Assembly (NCBI GenBank): GCA_944382705.1
Contig: CALWNE010000032.1
Coordinates: 38,420 to 102,419, forward strand
DNA length: 64,000 nt
Direction of reading: 5' to 3'
Source: an uncultured Allofournierella sp.
GTDB taxonomy: Bacteria > Bacillota > Clostridia > Oscillospirales > Ruminococcaceae
The first letter of the stretch is position 1. Each line of letters begins with the position of its first letter. The notes below the pieces were generated by a model that worked only from the letters and a program-made list of their open reading frames with translations, was not told where the DNA came from and searched no databases. Position numbers and translations under genes: made by a program. Positions 51,182 through 60,169 of the stretch are shown piece after piece.

Positions 51182-52648
51182 ATGCAAGTCCAATATACAT
51201 TATATCTTTCGGACCATCAGCTGCTGCTGGTGCGCAGCAGCTCCAACGGCAAAACATTAAACTTTTTAAAATCCTGGCGGCAGCCTCTGCCCGCTGGCTG
51301 TATGCTGGCTGGCGTGCTGCACGATGCCGAGGCCATGGGCAATGCCATGCTGGAACTGCGCAAGCAGGCCGGTAATTCTGCGCTGAAGGTGCAGTTGGTG
51401 ATTGATTCCAGCCAGGTCATGGCAAAAACCCTGTCGGTTCCCCTTGCGCTCAATGATAAGGAAACCCATGGCGTTGTGTTAAAGGAGCTCTCCGAGCTGG
51501 ACTCCACCAATCGTGACCTGGTATACGACTACACCGCCATGCGCCCCGGCGAACAGCAGGACCTTCTCTGCTTTTGTGCCGAGCGCTCCATGTTGGAGCA
51601 GCTGACCCAGCTGGCCCAGCAGGCTAACATCAAACTCACTGGCATTACCACCGCCCTGTCCGGCTGTGTACGCATGGTTCAGTTCCTGCCCCAGCTGGCT
51701 CAGCTCAGCTTTATTCTATGTGTGCTGGACGGTTCCTCTGTTACCACCTATCTGTTTGGCAATGGCCGTTATCTGATGAACACCCGCAGCCACCTCATTA
51801 CTCCCCGCGGCACACCTGCGGTGGTGGGCGAGCTTTTGGGCTACATCAGCAGCATGATTCAGTTTAGTCAGAGTAATAAAGCCGCCGAACCTGCCCACAC
51901 GGTTTACTTCTGTGGCCTGCAACCTGCCGAGGAACCTGGCTGCCGGGTAGTGGCCGATACCTTCCGCATCACCGCCGAGCCTCTGCCCGATTTTTCCCAG
52001 GTTAATTACCGGGATAATGCAGACATCCTTTTGACGGATGCCTTTCCTCTGGCTGGCTGTATGCTTAAAACCAAGGCCAAAACCACCAACTTCCTGACCC
52101 AACTCAACAAAAAAGAGGATTCCACTCTGGAAAAAAGCACCGCCTCTTTGCCCTGGGCTATTCCCGCTGGTCTGGCTGTGGCGGTGGGCATTGCCTGGGG
52201 TGTCATCGCCTTTGGCAACCACCAGCTGCAAAGCCAGATTAACCAGCTGCGCCAGTACACCCAAAATCCCGAAAATCTGGCCCTCATGGCTCAGGCCGAA
52301 ACTGCCCGTACCATTACCGGGTACTACCTTTCTGCCGAGGCCGAAGCGCTGCGGGCCAAAAATCTGTTGCTTACCTCTCCCCAGCTCACAGCAAGCATGC
52401 TTGCCCGGGCCAACAATGCCGCAGGTCTTGCCGCTACCATCACCAGCTATAACTTTGTACAATCCGCCCGCACCATTACTTACAGCTGCTCTGCTGCGGA
52501 TTATCGGCAAATTGCCGCTGTGGTAGCCCGCTTCCGCAATCTGGAAGACTACGCCTCTCTTATTTACACCGGCTATTCTCAAAACACCCAGACCGGCACC
52601 TACGATTTTCAAATCGTGTGCACTTTAAATGATGTGGAGGTCTCCTGA
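51182..52648 (+). CDS. PilM-PilN-like fusion protein
   Basis: A 488-residue protein. Residues 1 to about 310 look like the actin-like PilM fold that sits on the cytosolic side (start LYLSDHQLLLVRSSSNGKTL, then VQLVIDSSQVMAKTLSVPL and a mid-protein CVLDGSSVTTYLFGNGRYL). A single membrane helix at about 322-345 follows, then a coiled, periplasm-side PilN-like segment (QLQSQINQLRQYTQNPENL) and a small ferredoxin-like domain. PilM and PilN are normally separate and bound through the PilN N-terminal peptide, so the fusion makes that link covalent. AAGGAGG site; 2 bp before the PilO-like gene. Confidence 0.78.
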   Translation: MQVQYTLYLSDHQLLLVRSSSNGKTLNFLKSWRQPLPAGCMLAGVLHDAEAMGNAMLELRKQAGNSALKVQLVIDSSQVMAKTLSVPLALNDKETHGVVLKELSELDSTNRDLVYDYTAMRPGEQQDLLCFCAERSMLEQLTQLAQQANIKLTGITTALSGCVRMVQFLPQLAQLSFILCVLDGSSVTTYLFGNGRYLMNTRSHLITPRGTPAVVGELLGYISSMIQFSQSNKAAEPAHTVYFCGLQPAEEPGCRVVADTFRITAEPLPDFSQVNYRDNADILLTDAFPLAGCMLKTKAKTTNFLTQLNKKEDSTLEKSTASLPWAIPAGLAVAVGIAWGVIAFGNHQLQSQINQLRQYTQNPENLALMAQAETARTITGYYLSAEAEALRAKNLLLTSPQLTASMLARANNAAGLAATITSYNFVQSARTITYSCSAADYRQIAAVVARFRNLEDYASLIYTGYSQNTQTGTYDFQIVCTLNDVEVS

Positions 52649-52649
52649 T

Positions 52650-53312
52650 ATGCAGTACAAACTTACACAGCGAGAAAAAATGCTCCTTTTTGGTCTGGCC
52701 ATTTTTGCAGTGCTGGCAGTGGGGTATATGTACCTGATTTCCCCCGCCCTCAACAAGCGCCTTACATTGCAGGACGCCCTCTTAACCGAGCAGGACAAAA
52801 AGTTTAGTATGGAGCAAAGCATCCAGCAGCTGCCTCAGCTGAAAGAGCAGCAGGAGCAGGCCCGGCAAAGGGCCATCGAGGCCGGCAAACTGTTTTACCA
52901 GCCTCTTAACACCAACCAGGCCACCGAGCTTGTGACTGCCCTCACCGACCTGCATGGTCTTGTTGCCACCGACATGAGCATTTCCGGCCTTTCGGTGAAG
53001 GATCTCAGCAGCGGTGAACTTTCCGAAATCACCACCTACGGCTATACCTGGGGCAACCAGATTCAGGCCGCCCAGCAGGCCGAAGGCAACACCTCCGATG
53101 CTCAAACTACTCCCAACACCACAGGGGGGGACACTGCACAGGTTCTTTCCTGCCTGGTTTCCATGACCTGCACCGGAGAAGAAGCTGCCCTTCAGGACTT
53201 TTTCACCGATCTGGCCGACCGTGTTCCGGTACGGCTCATGACCTTTGACAGCTCCCAAATGGGCAACTGGAGTATCACGCTGGAGCTGTATATGCTGGAT
53301 GCCATTCAGTAA
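52650..53312 (+). CDS. PilO-like pilus assembly protein
   Basis: A 220-residue bitopic protein: short basic N-terminus (TQREKMLLF), membrane helix at about 11-30, a coiled coil with Gln/Glu repeats (about 38-80), then a ferredoxin-like domain (LVTALTDLHGLVATDMSISGLSV). Topology and place after PilM-PilN match PilO, which pairs with PilN. A Thr/Gly-rich insertion at about 150-165 interrupts the last domain. The start at 52650 follows GGAGG and comes one base after the previous stop. Confidence 0.78.
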   Translation: MQYKLTQREKMLLFGLAIFAVLAVGYMYLISPALNKRLTLQDALLTEQDKKFSMEQSIQQLPQLKEQQEQARQRAIEAGKLFYQPLNTNQATELVTALTDLHGLVATDMSISGLSVKDLSSGELSEITTYGYTWGNQIQAAQQAEGNTSDAQTTPNTTGGDTAQVLSCLVSMTCTGEEAALQDFFTDLADRVPVRLMTFDSSQMGNWSITLELYMLDAIQ

Positions 53313-53368
53313 GGTTCAGGCCGCCATCGGTCCGGCCCTGCTGCTGTAACCAAAAAAAGGAGGCCGCC

Positions 53369-54946
53369 ATGGCGCATCTGTTCCACTCCCGCAAAAAAGG
53401 CTTTATCCTGCTGGAAGCCCTGGTTTTTATCACACTTATGATGATTCTGGGTGCTTCCATGCTGGCCACTGCCTACAACGACCGGCAGCGCAGCCGGGAA
53501 TATGTACTTAACAACGAAGCCCAGAGCCTGGCTGCCAACGCTCTCTATCTATTGGTAGACTCCGAAAGCCAGCGTATTGCTCAGAGCGGCCAAACCGAAT
53601 ACCTGGGCAAAACCGACCGGCTGGAAACCACCCTCAGCGTTACACCCCAAACAGCAGAGGGCGAAAGCTCCTATACCCTCACTGGCGATGTGATAATCAC
53701 CATTGCCCAGCCAGAATCCAACAGCAGCCTTTATGAGCTTACAGCAACTGCCTGGGTAACAGGCAACACCGAAACCGAGTCCGTAAGCATGACGGTGCAG
53801 CTTATTTCCGGCGATTTGACTCCCCCCACTCTCTATGGTGCGGGGTTGTCCGGCTGGCTCAAAGCCAGCCGCCCTCAAGAAAGCGGCGGTACCGGTGACG
53901 CAGGGGCATTTCAGCTCACTCTGGGCACAGGCACCGACCTGTATCTCCACCCGCAAGACATCCTTTCGGGCCAGTCCAATTCCTCCCTCACCCTGCTGGA
54001 CAGCCAGCTGGGGGGCAATGTGGCACTGGATGGGGCACAGGTTCACCTGGTAGGCTCCTCCGTTACCGGTATGCTGGTAACAAACCAAAGCCTCACGCTG
54101 GAAAGCAGTATTTTTAACAGCACCGATGGGCAAGGCAAATCCACCCGGCTTACCGGCATTTACATGGCCAGCAGCTCCAATGCCAGCAGCCCCAATCTGC
54201 TCACCATGTATCCTGGCAATTACATCAAAAACGGTTCAATCTATGCCGATTCCTTTTTGGATTACGGCGGCAATACCGTAGTAGACGGCAGTGTTATGGT
54301 GCGGTCTATGGCTGGCCAAAACAACGACGATGCCAAACAAAAGGTTCCCGTGGTTTATGGTGCCGATGGCATTCCCGTCTACATTGCCAATAACCCTGCC
54401 TTGCAGCGGGCTGGCAATTCCAATTTCAGCATTACCGGCATTGGCAGCCTGGCCGATCGTTCTTCCAACTTGTACCAATTTCAGCCCAAGCTGGCCGCCC
54501 AAGCCCAGGACCTGGACAGCACGACCCAACTGGCCCCTCCCACCACCGATAACGCCAACATTTATAAAGTGACACAGGACAGCGTCGCTACCCTGTCCAA
54601 CTCCCAGCCCAGTCCAGAAAACAAGGTGGGTAATATAATTTATATGGAGCAGGGCTCCACCCTTAACCTGAATGGCAGCGGTCCCTACTATTTATATGTA
54701 TATGGCAGCGGCCAAAACTGCACGGTTACCGTCCCCAGCGGGGCAACCATCTACGGATGCCTGCAAAATGTAACCGTCCACATTCAAAATACCGAAGGAC
54801 AAATCCCCTCCCTGACCCTGAACTATGTACCTCCCGTTGCTGTTCAAGGCGATGAAAGCACCTTGCTGGCTCCTTCCAGCCAGGGGCACGACTATCCCTA
54901 TCTGCAAGTAATCTCCATCTCTCGCACCAATTCCCACTCTGAATAA
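53369..54946 (+). CDS. Large prepilin-like protein with beta-rich ectodomain
   Basis: A 525-residue protein with a prepilin-type leader HSRKKG/FILLEALVFITLMMIL (Glu at +5) and a PilX/PilV-like helix. After about residue 160 comes a Ser/Thr/Asn/Gly-rich ectodomain with repetitive short strands (GNVALDGAQVHLVGSSVTG; a parallel-beta-like look), much longer than a normal minor pilin. A tip or surface role is inferred. GGAGG precedes the ATG. Part of the run of prepilin genes between PilO and PilB. Confidence 0.82.
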   Translation: MAHLFHSRKKGFILLEALVFITLMMILGASMLATAYNDRQRSREYVLNNEAQSLAANALYLLVDSESQRIAQSGQTEYLGKTDRLETTLSVTPQTAEGESSYTLTGDVIITIAQPESNSSLYELTATAWVTGNTETESVSMTVQLISGDLTPPTLYGAGLSGWLKASRPQESGGTGDAGAFQLTLGTGTDLYLHPQDILSGQSNSSLTLLDSQLGGNVALDGAQVHLVGSSVTGMLVTNQSLTLESSIFNSTDGQGKSTRLTGIYMASSSNASSPNLLTMYPGNYIKNGSIYADSFLDYGGNTVVDGSVMVRSMAGQNNDDAKQKVPVVYGADGIPVYIANNPALQRAGNSNFSITGIGSLADRSSNLYQFQPKLAAQAQDLDSTTQLAPPTTDNANIYKVTQDSVATLSNSQPSPENKVGNIIYMEQGSTLNLNGSGPYYLYVYGSGQNCTVTVPSGATIYGCLQNVTVHIQNTEGQIPSLTLNYVPPVAVQGDESTLLAPSSQGHDYPYLQVISISRTNSHSE

Positions 54947-54962
54947 AAAGGAGGATTGAACC

Positions 54963-55799
54963 TTGCCCAAACCATCCACAAAAAAAGGCTTTACCCTGGT
55001 AGAAATCACGGTAGGCATGGTGGTGCTGTCCTTTGCTGCACTGGTTCTTGCCTCCTTCGCACGGGCCACCTGGGCCCTCCAGCTGGAAGCTGATGCAGAA
55101 CGAGACAACGACAATCAGCTGCGGCAGTCTCTCTATCTGCCCAGCGGAACCGACCAGGAACGCACCCCTGCATCTGTACAATTTACCGCAAAAAATACAA
55201 TCAGTAATGTTCTTGGGCCATCTTACACACCTCTGGTGCAGGCTGTTTTTAACAACAGCCGATTGCTGTTTGCCTCCAGTCCCCAGTTTCTGGGCGCCAG
55301 CCTCTGGCAGCAAAGCAGCGATGCCGTACCTCCTTCCTCCGATGTACTGTACCACGACTCTCTCTCCCTGCCCGCACCTAATCTGGCAGGCCTCACCCTC
55401 ACACCTTTCCAGAATTTAGCTCCGGACAGTGTTTATCTGGCCGCCGGAAGGCTGCAAAGTACCGCTATACTGGAAATCAACCTCATCTCCCCTGTCATTG
55501 TATTGGAAGGCGGAACTTACGAGCTCAACAGTAACTCCGTCATTCTGGCCGGCTCTGCTTCCCAGGCTACTTTGGTTTATGTCCAGGGTGATTCCACCAT
55601 TGACGGCATTCCCCTGCCTGCTGGCTGGTATCAGGCAAGTATTCACCAATCCCTGGGTGATTTTGCTTCCAACGCCACCTCGCTCCGGTTGGATGCTGGC
55701 CGTTTTGCAGGCTCCGCTCCCACACTCAGCCAAAAACAGCGGCTTAGCCAGTTGCTGAATATTGCATACGCACGCATTCAGCTAGCCGGATTCTTTTAA
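54963..55799 (+). CDS. Prepilin-like protein (minor pilin)
   Basis: A 278-residue protein starting at TTG (54963), with AAAAGGAGG nine bases before. Leader of nine residues, TKKG/FTLVEITVGMVVLSF with Glu at +5. The ectodomain is Ser/Leu/Asn-rich and shows a motif shared in style with the previous gene (NLISPVIVLEGGTYELNSNSV). Likely a minor pilin of the same fibre. Confidence 0.82.
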   Translation: MPKPSTKKGFTLVEITVGMVVLSFAALVLASFARATWALQLEADAERDNDNQLRQSLYLPSGTDQERTPASVQFTAKNTISNVLGPSYTPLVQAVFNNSRLLFASSPQFLGASLWQQSSDAVPPSSDVLYHDSLSLPAPNLAGLTLTPFQNLAPDSVYLAAGRLQSTAILEINLISPVIVLEGGTYELNSNSVILAGSASQATLVYVQGDSTIDGIPLPAGWYQASIHQSLGDFASNATSLRLDAGRFAGSAPTLSQKQRLSQLLNIAYARIQLAGFF

Positions 55800-55837
55800 C
55801 CCCATATTTTTACATCATACAGAAAGGATTGTTCACC

Positions 55838-58800
55838 ATGAAACGCCGTTCTGGTTTTACCCTTATCGAACTGGTAGTCGCCATGGTACTGGGCGGCATG
55901 CTATCTGCCGTTCTAGTGCCCATCTTACCCATTGCCCAAAAGCAGAACTACCAGGCACAAAACACCGCCGCTGCCAGCCAGGCAGGCGAATCCATTTACA
56001 GCTATGTGGTAGACCTGCTCAACGACGCCGACCGCATCTATCTGGGCGACGACAGCGATCACCCCGAAAACCCCGAAGATTGGAACCAGCTTTCCGTTAA
56101 CGAAAACGGCCTGCTTACCCTGAACGGTGCCACCGTCTACGGGCAGGATTACCAAAACGACTGCAATCTCATTCTGCAAGCGCAGGCCCAGGGCCGCAAC
56201 AGCCTTTCCCTTACCATTACACTGCAACAGATCAAAGGCGAACAAGCCACCCTTTACCAGCGCACCGCCGCCTTCCAGCCTTCTACCCTGAATGCGCAGG
56301 TAACCGGCGCACTGGAAGGCATCACCGGGCAGCTTCTTTCTACCCGTACTACCTTTGCAAACCAGCAAGGCCAGGCAGAGGCCCAGGCTGCCACATCCGA
56401 AAACCTAACCATCTACTTTACCGGCACATCACCCGAAGACCTTCCAATCCTGCCGGACGAAACCCCTGTTCCGGACGAAGGCTTCTCTCCTGTTGTGAGC
56501 AACCAGCCAAGCTCTACTATGCTGATTCTGCTCATGTCTTCCGGTCGGGTGGATTTGGATGAGGAACATTCCACCAAATCCATCACCACTACCCTTACCT
56601 TTCCGGCCGACGCAGACCCAAACACCCTTCAGCTGAATTGGTCCTGGAAGGCTCAGAACGGCCAGCAGGGCTCCGGTACCAACAACGAGTACTTCACGGT
56701 TTCCATCAGCGAGCCGGTGAAGGATGAGCAAGCCGGTAAATGGGTCTACACCCTCACCTTTACCGCTCTTAAATCCACCCCCTACGCCGTGGAGCTTCAT
56801 GCCGATGCCAGCTGCCAAAAAATCGGCGGCACTGCGGAAGATTTGCTAACCGCTCATGATTTTACCACGGTTACGGTCACTTTGCCGGAGTCAAGCCCCT
56901 CTCCTTCTTTAACTCCAACCCCAGCCCCCTCCACTCCTCCTGTGCAAACTGGTGATTTGGGCATTTACCGCACAAATGGTTGGAGTAAGCTGGAGAATAT
57001 GCCCTCTGTTTCCGGCCGAACCATCTTAATTGAACTAACCGATTGGAATTACAAAAAATTCGGACTTTTTGAATCCAGCGTTAGTGGACCTCTATACGCC
57101 GAATGGACCATCGAAAAAATCGTAGCACCCGACGGAACTCCTCTCTCAACCGAAGCTGTTTTTGGAAATTCTTTCCCGCAAATAACCAAAAGTATTTCCA
57201 TCTCTGCCAATCAGGAATGCATTGTAACGGTGAAAGCTACTACCGCACGGGTGGATGATTATAACAAAAATCCGGATTCTATCCCCGATGGGCAGTCCTC
57301 CACTTTTACCATCGTTTTTTATTCCGGAGCCAATTCTGCTCTCATGGAATGGGACATCAACCTGAGCAAAAGCGATGCTGGCGCCAACAATAAGTTCTAC
57401 ACCACCGAATACCATTCCGTTCCCAACATCAGCCAATCCTTTGTATCGGCAATTTACACCATCAAAATTACAGGCCAAGGCGAAGCCAAAACTGCTTTGG
57501 AAAACCTGTTTAACGCCCAGCCCATGGTCAATATCAGCACCTATAAGGGAGACTATTCCTGGGACTGGAGCGAAAACAGTATCTTCCGCTGGAACAACAG
57601 TTCCAACTATACACCTAACTCCATCGTAAAACCTTCTGCCCAAAAACTGCTTTACGATTCCAGCAGCGACAGTTACAAAGCAGTAATTCCCCTGTATTTC
57701 GATGAAGTGAACCCCGGCGGCCTGCCGCACTTCCAGGAATACCAAATTTGCTCCTGGGTCTGGGAGAAGTACGACAGCACTTATGATGTTTGGATGCACC
57801 CCAGTGCTCCCAACACTAAGCGCTCTGCCACCGTCAAGGTCACCCAGCCCACCCCCATCATCCAAACTGGGGATGGAACCAACATCGAGCCAGGCAGCAC
57901 CCAGCTGATTTATCTGGAGGATTTACAGTCTGGCACCGCACAAAACGCCTTGTTCAATGCGCTTAACAATACCGCAACCGGTGCCCTGATTGGCGACTGG
58001 TCCTTTATCCGCCACTGGCCTCAGGTAAACTACCAACCCACTGGAACTTCTGTTCTCAATGTTGCACAGGCTTTCAATGGCGGCACCATCAGCCCCGGCA
58101 CCTACACGGTCACCTTTAAACCCAACGACCCCACCCAGCCTGCATACACCAGCTACAACTGGTACAACGGATTCACCTTTACCGTTATCATTACCGAAAA
58201 GCCCCAGATTTTCTCCGGCACTGTACAGCTCAGCAACGGAAGTCTGGTGGGCGATAACAGCGGTCTGCTGAACGATGGCTACCTCTGGATTGATACCTCC
58301 AATGCCTCCAACCTGCAAGCGCTGAAAGCCTACTTCCCCAGTACTGCCCAAACCAACAGCGTTTCCGGCGGCTGGTATATCACTGGCTCCATCAACGCCC
58401 AGGGCAATGCAGGCAACGATGTTTTGCCCTCTCTGCTGGGCCAGCAAACCATCGATGCAATCAACAACAGCCAAGATCAGTACAACCCCGCCTACGAGCT
58501 GCCCCTCTCGGTGGTACCGTACTCCGAAGGCATCATCCAGCTGGAGTATGTATGTAACTCCGGCCAATATTCCAGTCTGAAAGGCGCTAAGGCAAGCCTT
58601 ACGCTTATCCTCTACAATGGCAGCGAAAACACCAAGAATTCTCAGTTGATTCAACTGAGAACCCTGGTATCGCAAGGGGATGGAAGCTTTGCTCCCCAGG
58701 GCGCCGTACCCTACACCGGAATATTGTCTCAGAACACCGCCACTACCCTGCGGGTACAGGCGTATTGCCCCAGCCAAAACAAAGTGCTAGGCCAATACAT

Positions 58801-59227
58801 CCATAATGCCCTGCTTTGGATGCGTGATGCCCAAACTCATCTGGGCGGTAAAATTTCCAGCAGTCTGGATTTTTCCCAGGCCCCCAGCTTTACCACCCTG
58901 CAAGAACCTTCGGATGGATTAAATTCCGCTGCAATCAACGCTGGCGTTGCCATCTGGCAGGCCGACTTTCAGGTGGGCTGGAGCAACCAAGCGCCCCAAA
59001 CCACAAGCCAGACTGTCACCGGCACCCCCTTCACTTATCAGGACTCCACCTATGCAGGCGGCACTGTTACCCCGCTGGTGGCTCCTCAGTCTGCCACGAT
59101 CCAGATTGAGTTCCCCTCTCCCATCCTGTCCACCGGCCGTATCCCCACTCCGGATTCCCTGGTAACTGCCGATACCGTCCTTACCATCAACGCCGGCCAG
59201 AATCTGATTGTGTATGCACTCAACTAG
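55838..59227 (+). CDS. Giant prepilin-anchored adhesin-like protein, up to an in-frame TAG
   Basis: 1,129 residues to the TAG at 59225-59227. The N-terminus is a short prepilin leader, MKRRSG/FTLIELVVAMVLGGML, Glu at +5, so the protein should be inserted into the pilus. A pilin-like domain to about 210 is followed by Ig/bacterial-fold-like beta modules, a Ser/Pro-rich linker near 353-373, and repeated segments with the style TPGTYTVTF. There is no sortase motif or C-terminal anchor. The pattern fits a pilus tip adhesin (compare the PilY1/PilV idea, inferred). The ATG at 55838 follows AAAGGA; an in-frame TTG at 55829 is less likely. After the TAG, the same frame stays open for 310 codons (next entry). 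Confidence 0.82.
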   Translation: MKRRSGFTLIELVVAMVLGGMLSAVLVPILPIAQKQNYQAQNTAAASQAGESIYSYVVDLLNDADRIYLGDDSDHPENPEDWNQLSVNENGLLTLNGATVYGQDYQNDCNLILQAQAQGRNSLSLTITLQQIKGEQATLYQRTAAFQPSTLNAQVTGALEGITGQLLSTRTTFANQQGQAEAQAATSENLTIYFTGTSPEDLPILPDETPVPDEGFSPVVSNQPSSTMLILLMSSGRVDLDEEHSTKSITTTLTFPADADPNTLQLNWSWKAQNGQQGSGTNNEYFTVSISEPVKDEQAGKWVYTLTFTALKSTPYAVELHADASCQKIGGTAEDLLTAHDFTTVTVTLPESSPSPSLTPTPAPSTPPVQTGDLGIYRTNGWSKLENMPSVSGRTILIELTDWNYKKFGLFESSVSGPLYAEWTIEKIVAPDGTPLSTEAVFGNSFPQITKSISISANQECIVTVKATTARVDDYNKNPDSIPDGQSSTFTIVFYSGANSALMEWDINLSKSDAGANNKFYTTEYHSVPNISQSFVSAIYTIKITGQGEAKTALENLFNAQPMVNISTYKGDYSWDWSENSIFRWNNSSNYTPNSIVKPSAQKLLYDSSSDSYKAVIPLYFDEVNPGGLPHFQEYQICSWVWEKYDSTYDVWMHPSAPNTKRSATVKVTQPTPIIQTGDGTNIEPGSTQLIYLEDLQSGTAQNALFNALNNTATGALIGDWSFIRHWPQVNYQPTGTSVLNVAQAFNGGTISPGTYTVTFKPNDPTQPAYTSYNWYNGFTFTVIITEKPQIFSGTVQLSNGSLVGDNSGLLNDGYLWIDTSNASNLQALKAYFPSTAQTNSVSGGWYITGSINAQGNAGNDVLPSLLGQQTIDAINNSQDQYNPAYELPLSVVPYSEGIIQLEYVCNSGQYSSLKGAKASLTLILYNGSENTKNSQLIQLRTLVSQGDGSFAPQGAVPYTGILSQNTATTLRVQAYCPSQNKVLGQYIHNALLWMRDAQTHLGGKISSSLDFSQAPSFTTLQEPSDGLNSAAINAGVAIWQADFQVGWSNQAPQTTSQTVTGTPFTYQDSTYAGGTVTPLVAPQSATIQIEFPSPILSTGRIPTPDSLVTADTVLTINAGQNLIVYALN

Positions 59228-60157
59228 CTTCATAACACCCTTAAGGGCAACTGGGTTATCACCAACGATGCCACCGGTGCCAGCGTGGCAGGTTCTCCGG
59301 TGCAGGGTCGAGACGCACTGGATCTTTCCATGCTAAACACTCCCGGCACCTATACGGTTACTTATACCACCACCGTATACCCCTATTCCATGGCCTCTCC
59401 CAGCACCTTTAAGGTAAGGGTGGTTACCATTCCCATTCTGGTTGCCTTCACCGAGGAAGTTTCTGCCATCCAGGACCGCAAGCACTACTACAACAATGCC
59501 ACGGTACTGGTCAACTGCAAAGAAACCCTCAATCTGTACGCCTACACAAAGGATAAAACTACCTATACCAAGGATACAGCAGGCAGCTGGACCATCGTAT
59601 CTGACACAGATGGCATACTTCGCAGCCACTCGGTAGACCAAACGGTTGCCGGCTATAATCTTAGTCTGAAATTCAACACAATCACCGAAGGGGAAGCACT
59701 TGTCAAGGTACGCTTTACCTCCTCCAAGTCAACTGTTGCTCCGCTGGATTTGTGGATACGGGTTGCCCCCAGCATTCTCAATGAAACTGTCACCGGTCCC
59801 ACCACCTCAGACGGTGGTTTCACCATCGACAATGGCAAACAAACCGTTATCTCCACCATCGACCCTAATAAAAATCCAGATCTTTCTGTTTTGGAAGATA
59901 AGTATCTGCGCTGGTTAGTAAACGATACTGTAATTTTCGATAGCTCCACTGGAGCCACATCTGATACGTATCCCCTCAAGGATGGTAAGAATAAACCCAT
60001 GATGTATTTCGAAGTAACAAACAGTGGTGCCAAGGTCGTAGTTGGAGGTTACAGCGGTTCTGCTTCTTACAAGCGTACCGTTAAGCTCACTCTGGAGTAC
60101 TCCGAGGACGGAGATTCCTGGATTTTCTTCGATTCCATTAACATCACCACAAAATAA
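59228..60157 (+). CDS. In-frame continuation of the giant pilus protein beyond TAG
   Basis: The frame of the previous gene continues without another stop for 309 residues to a TAA. Character is unchanged: Thr/Ser/Asp-rich beta modules with the same TPGTYTVTYTT motif, and a sensible end before pilB 12 bp later. No ribosome site precedes any start codon here (the first candidate is GTG at 59285), so independent translation is unlikely. Either the TAG is read through, giving 1,439 residues, or this is a dead 3' end after a recent nonsense change. Confidence 0.65.
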   Translation, partial: LHNTLKGNWVITNDATGASVAGSPVQGRDALDLSMLNTPGTYTVTYTTTVYPYSMASPSTFKVRVVTIPILVAFTEEVSAIQDRKHYYNNATVLVNCKETLNLYAYTKDKTTYTKDTAGSWTIVSDTDGILRSHSVDQTVAGYNLSLKFNTITEGEALVKVRFTSSKSTVAPLDLWIRVAPSILNETVTGPTTSDGGFTIDNGKQTVISTIDPNKNPDLSVLEDKYLRWLVNDTVIFDSSTGATSDTYPLKDGKNKPMMYFEVTNSGAKVVVGGYSGSASYKRTVKLTLEYSEDGDSWIFFDSINITTK

Positions 60158-60169
60158 TGAGGTGCTCTC

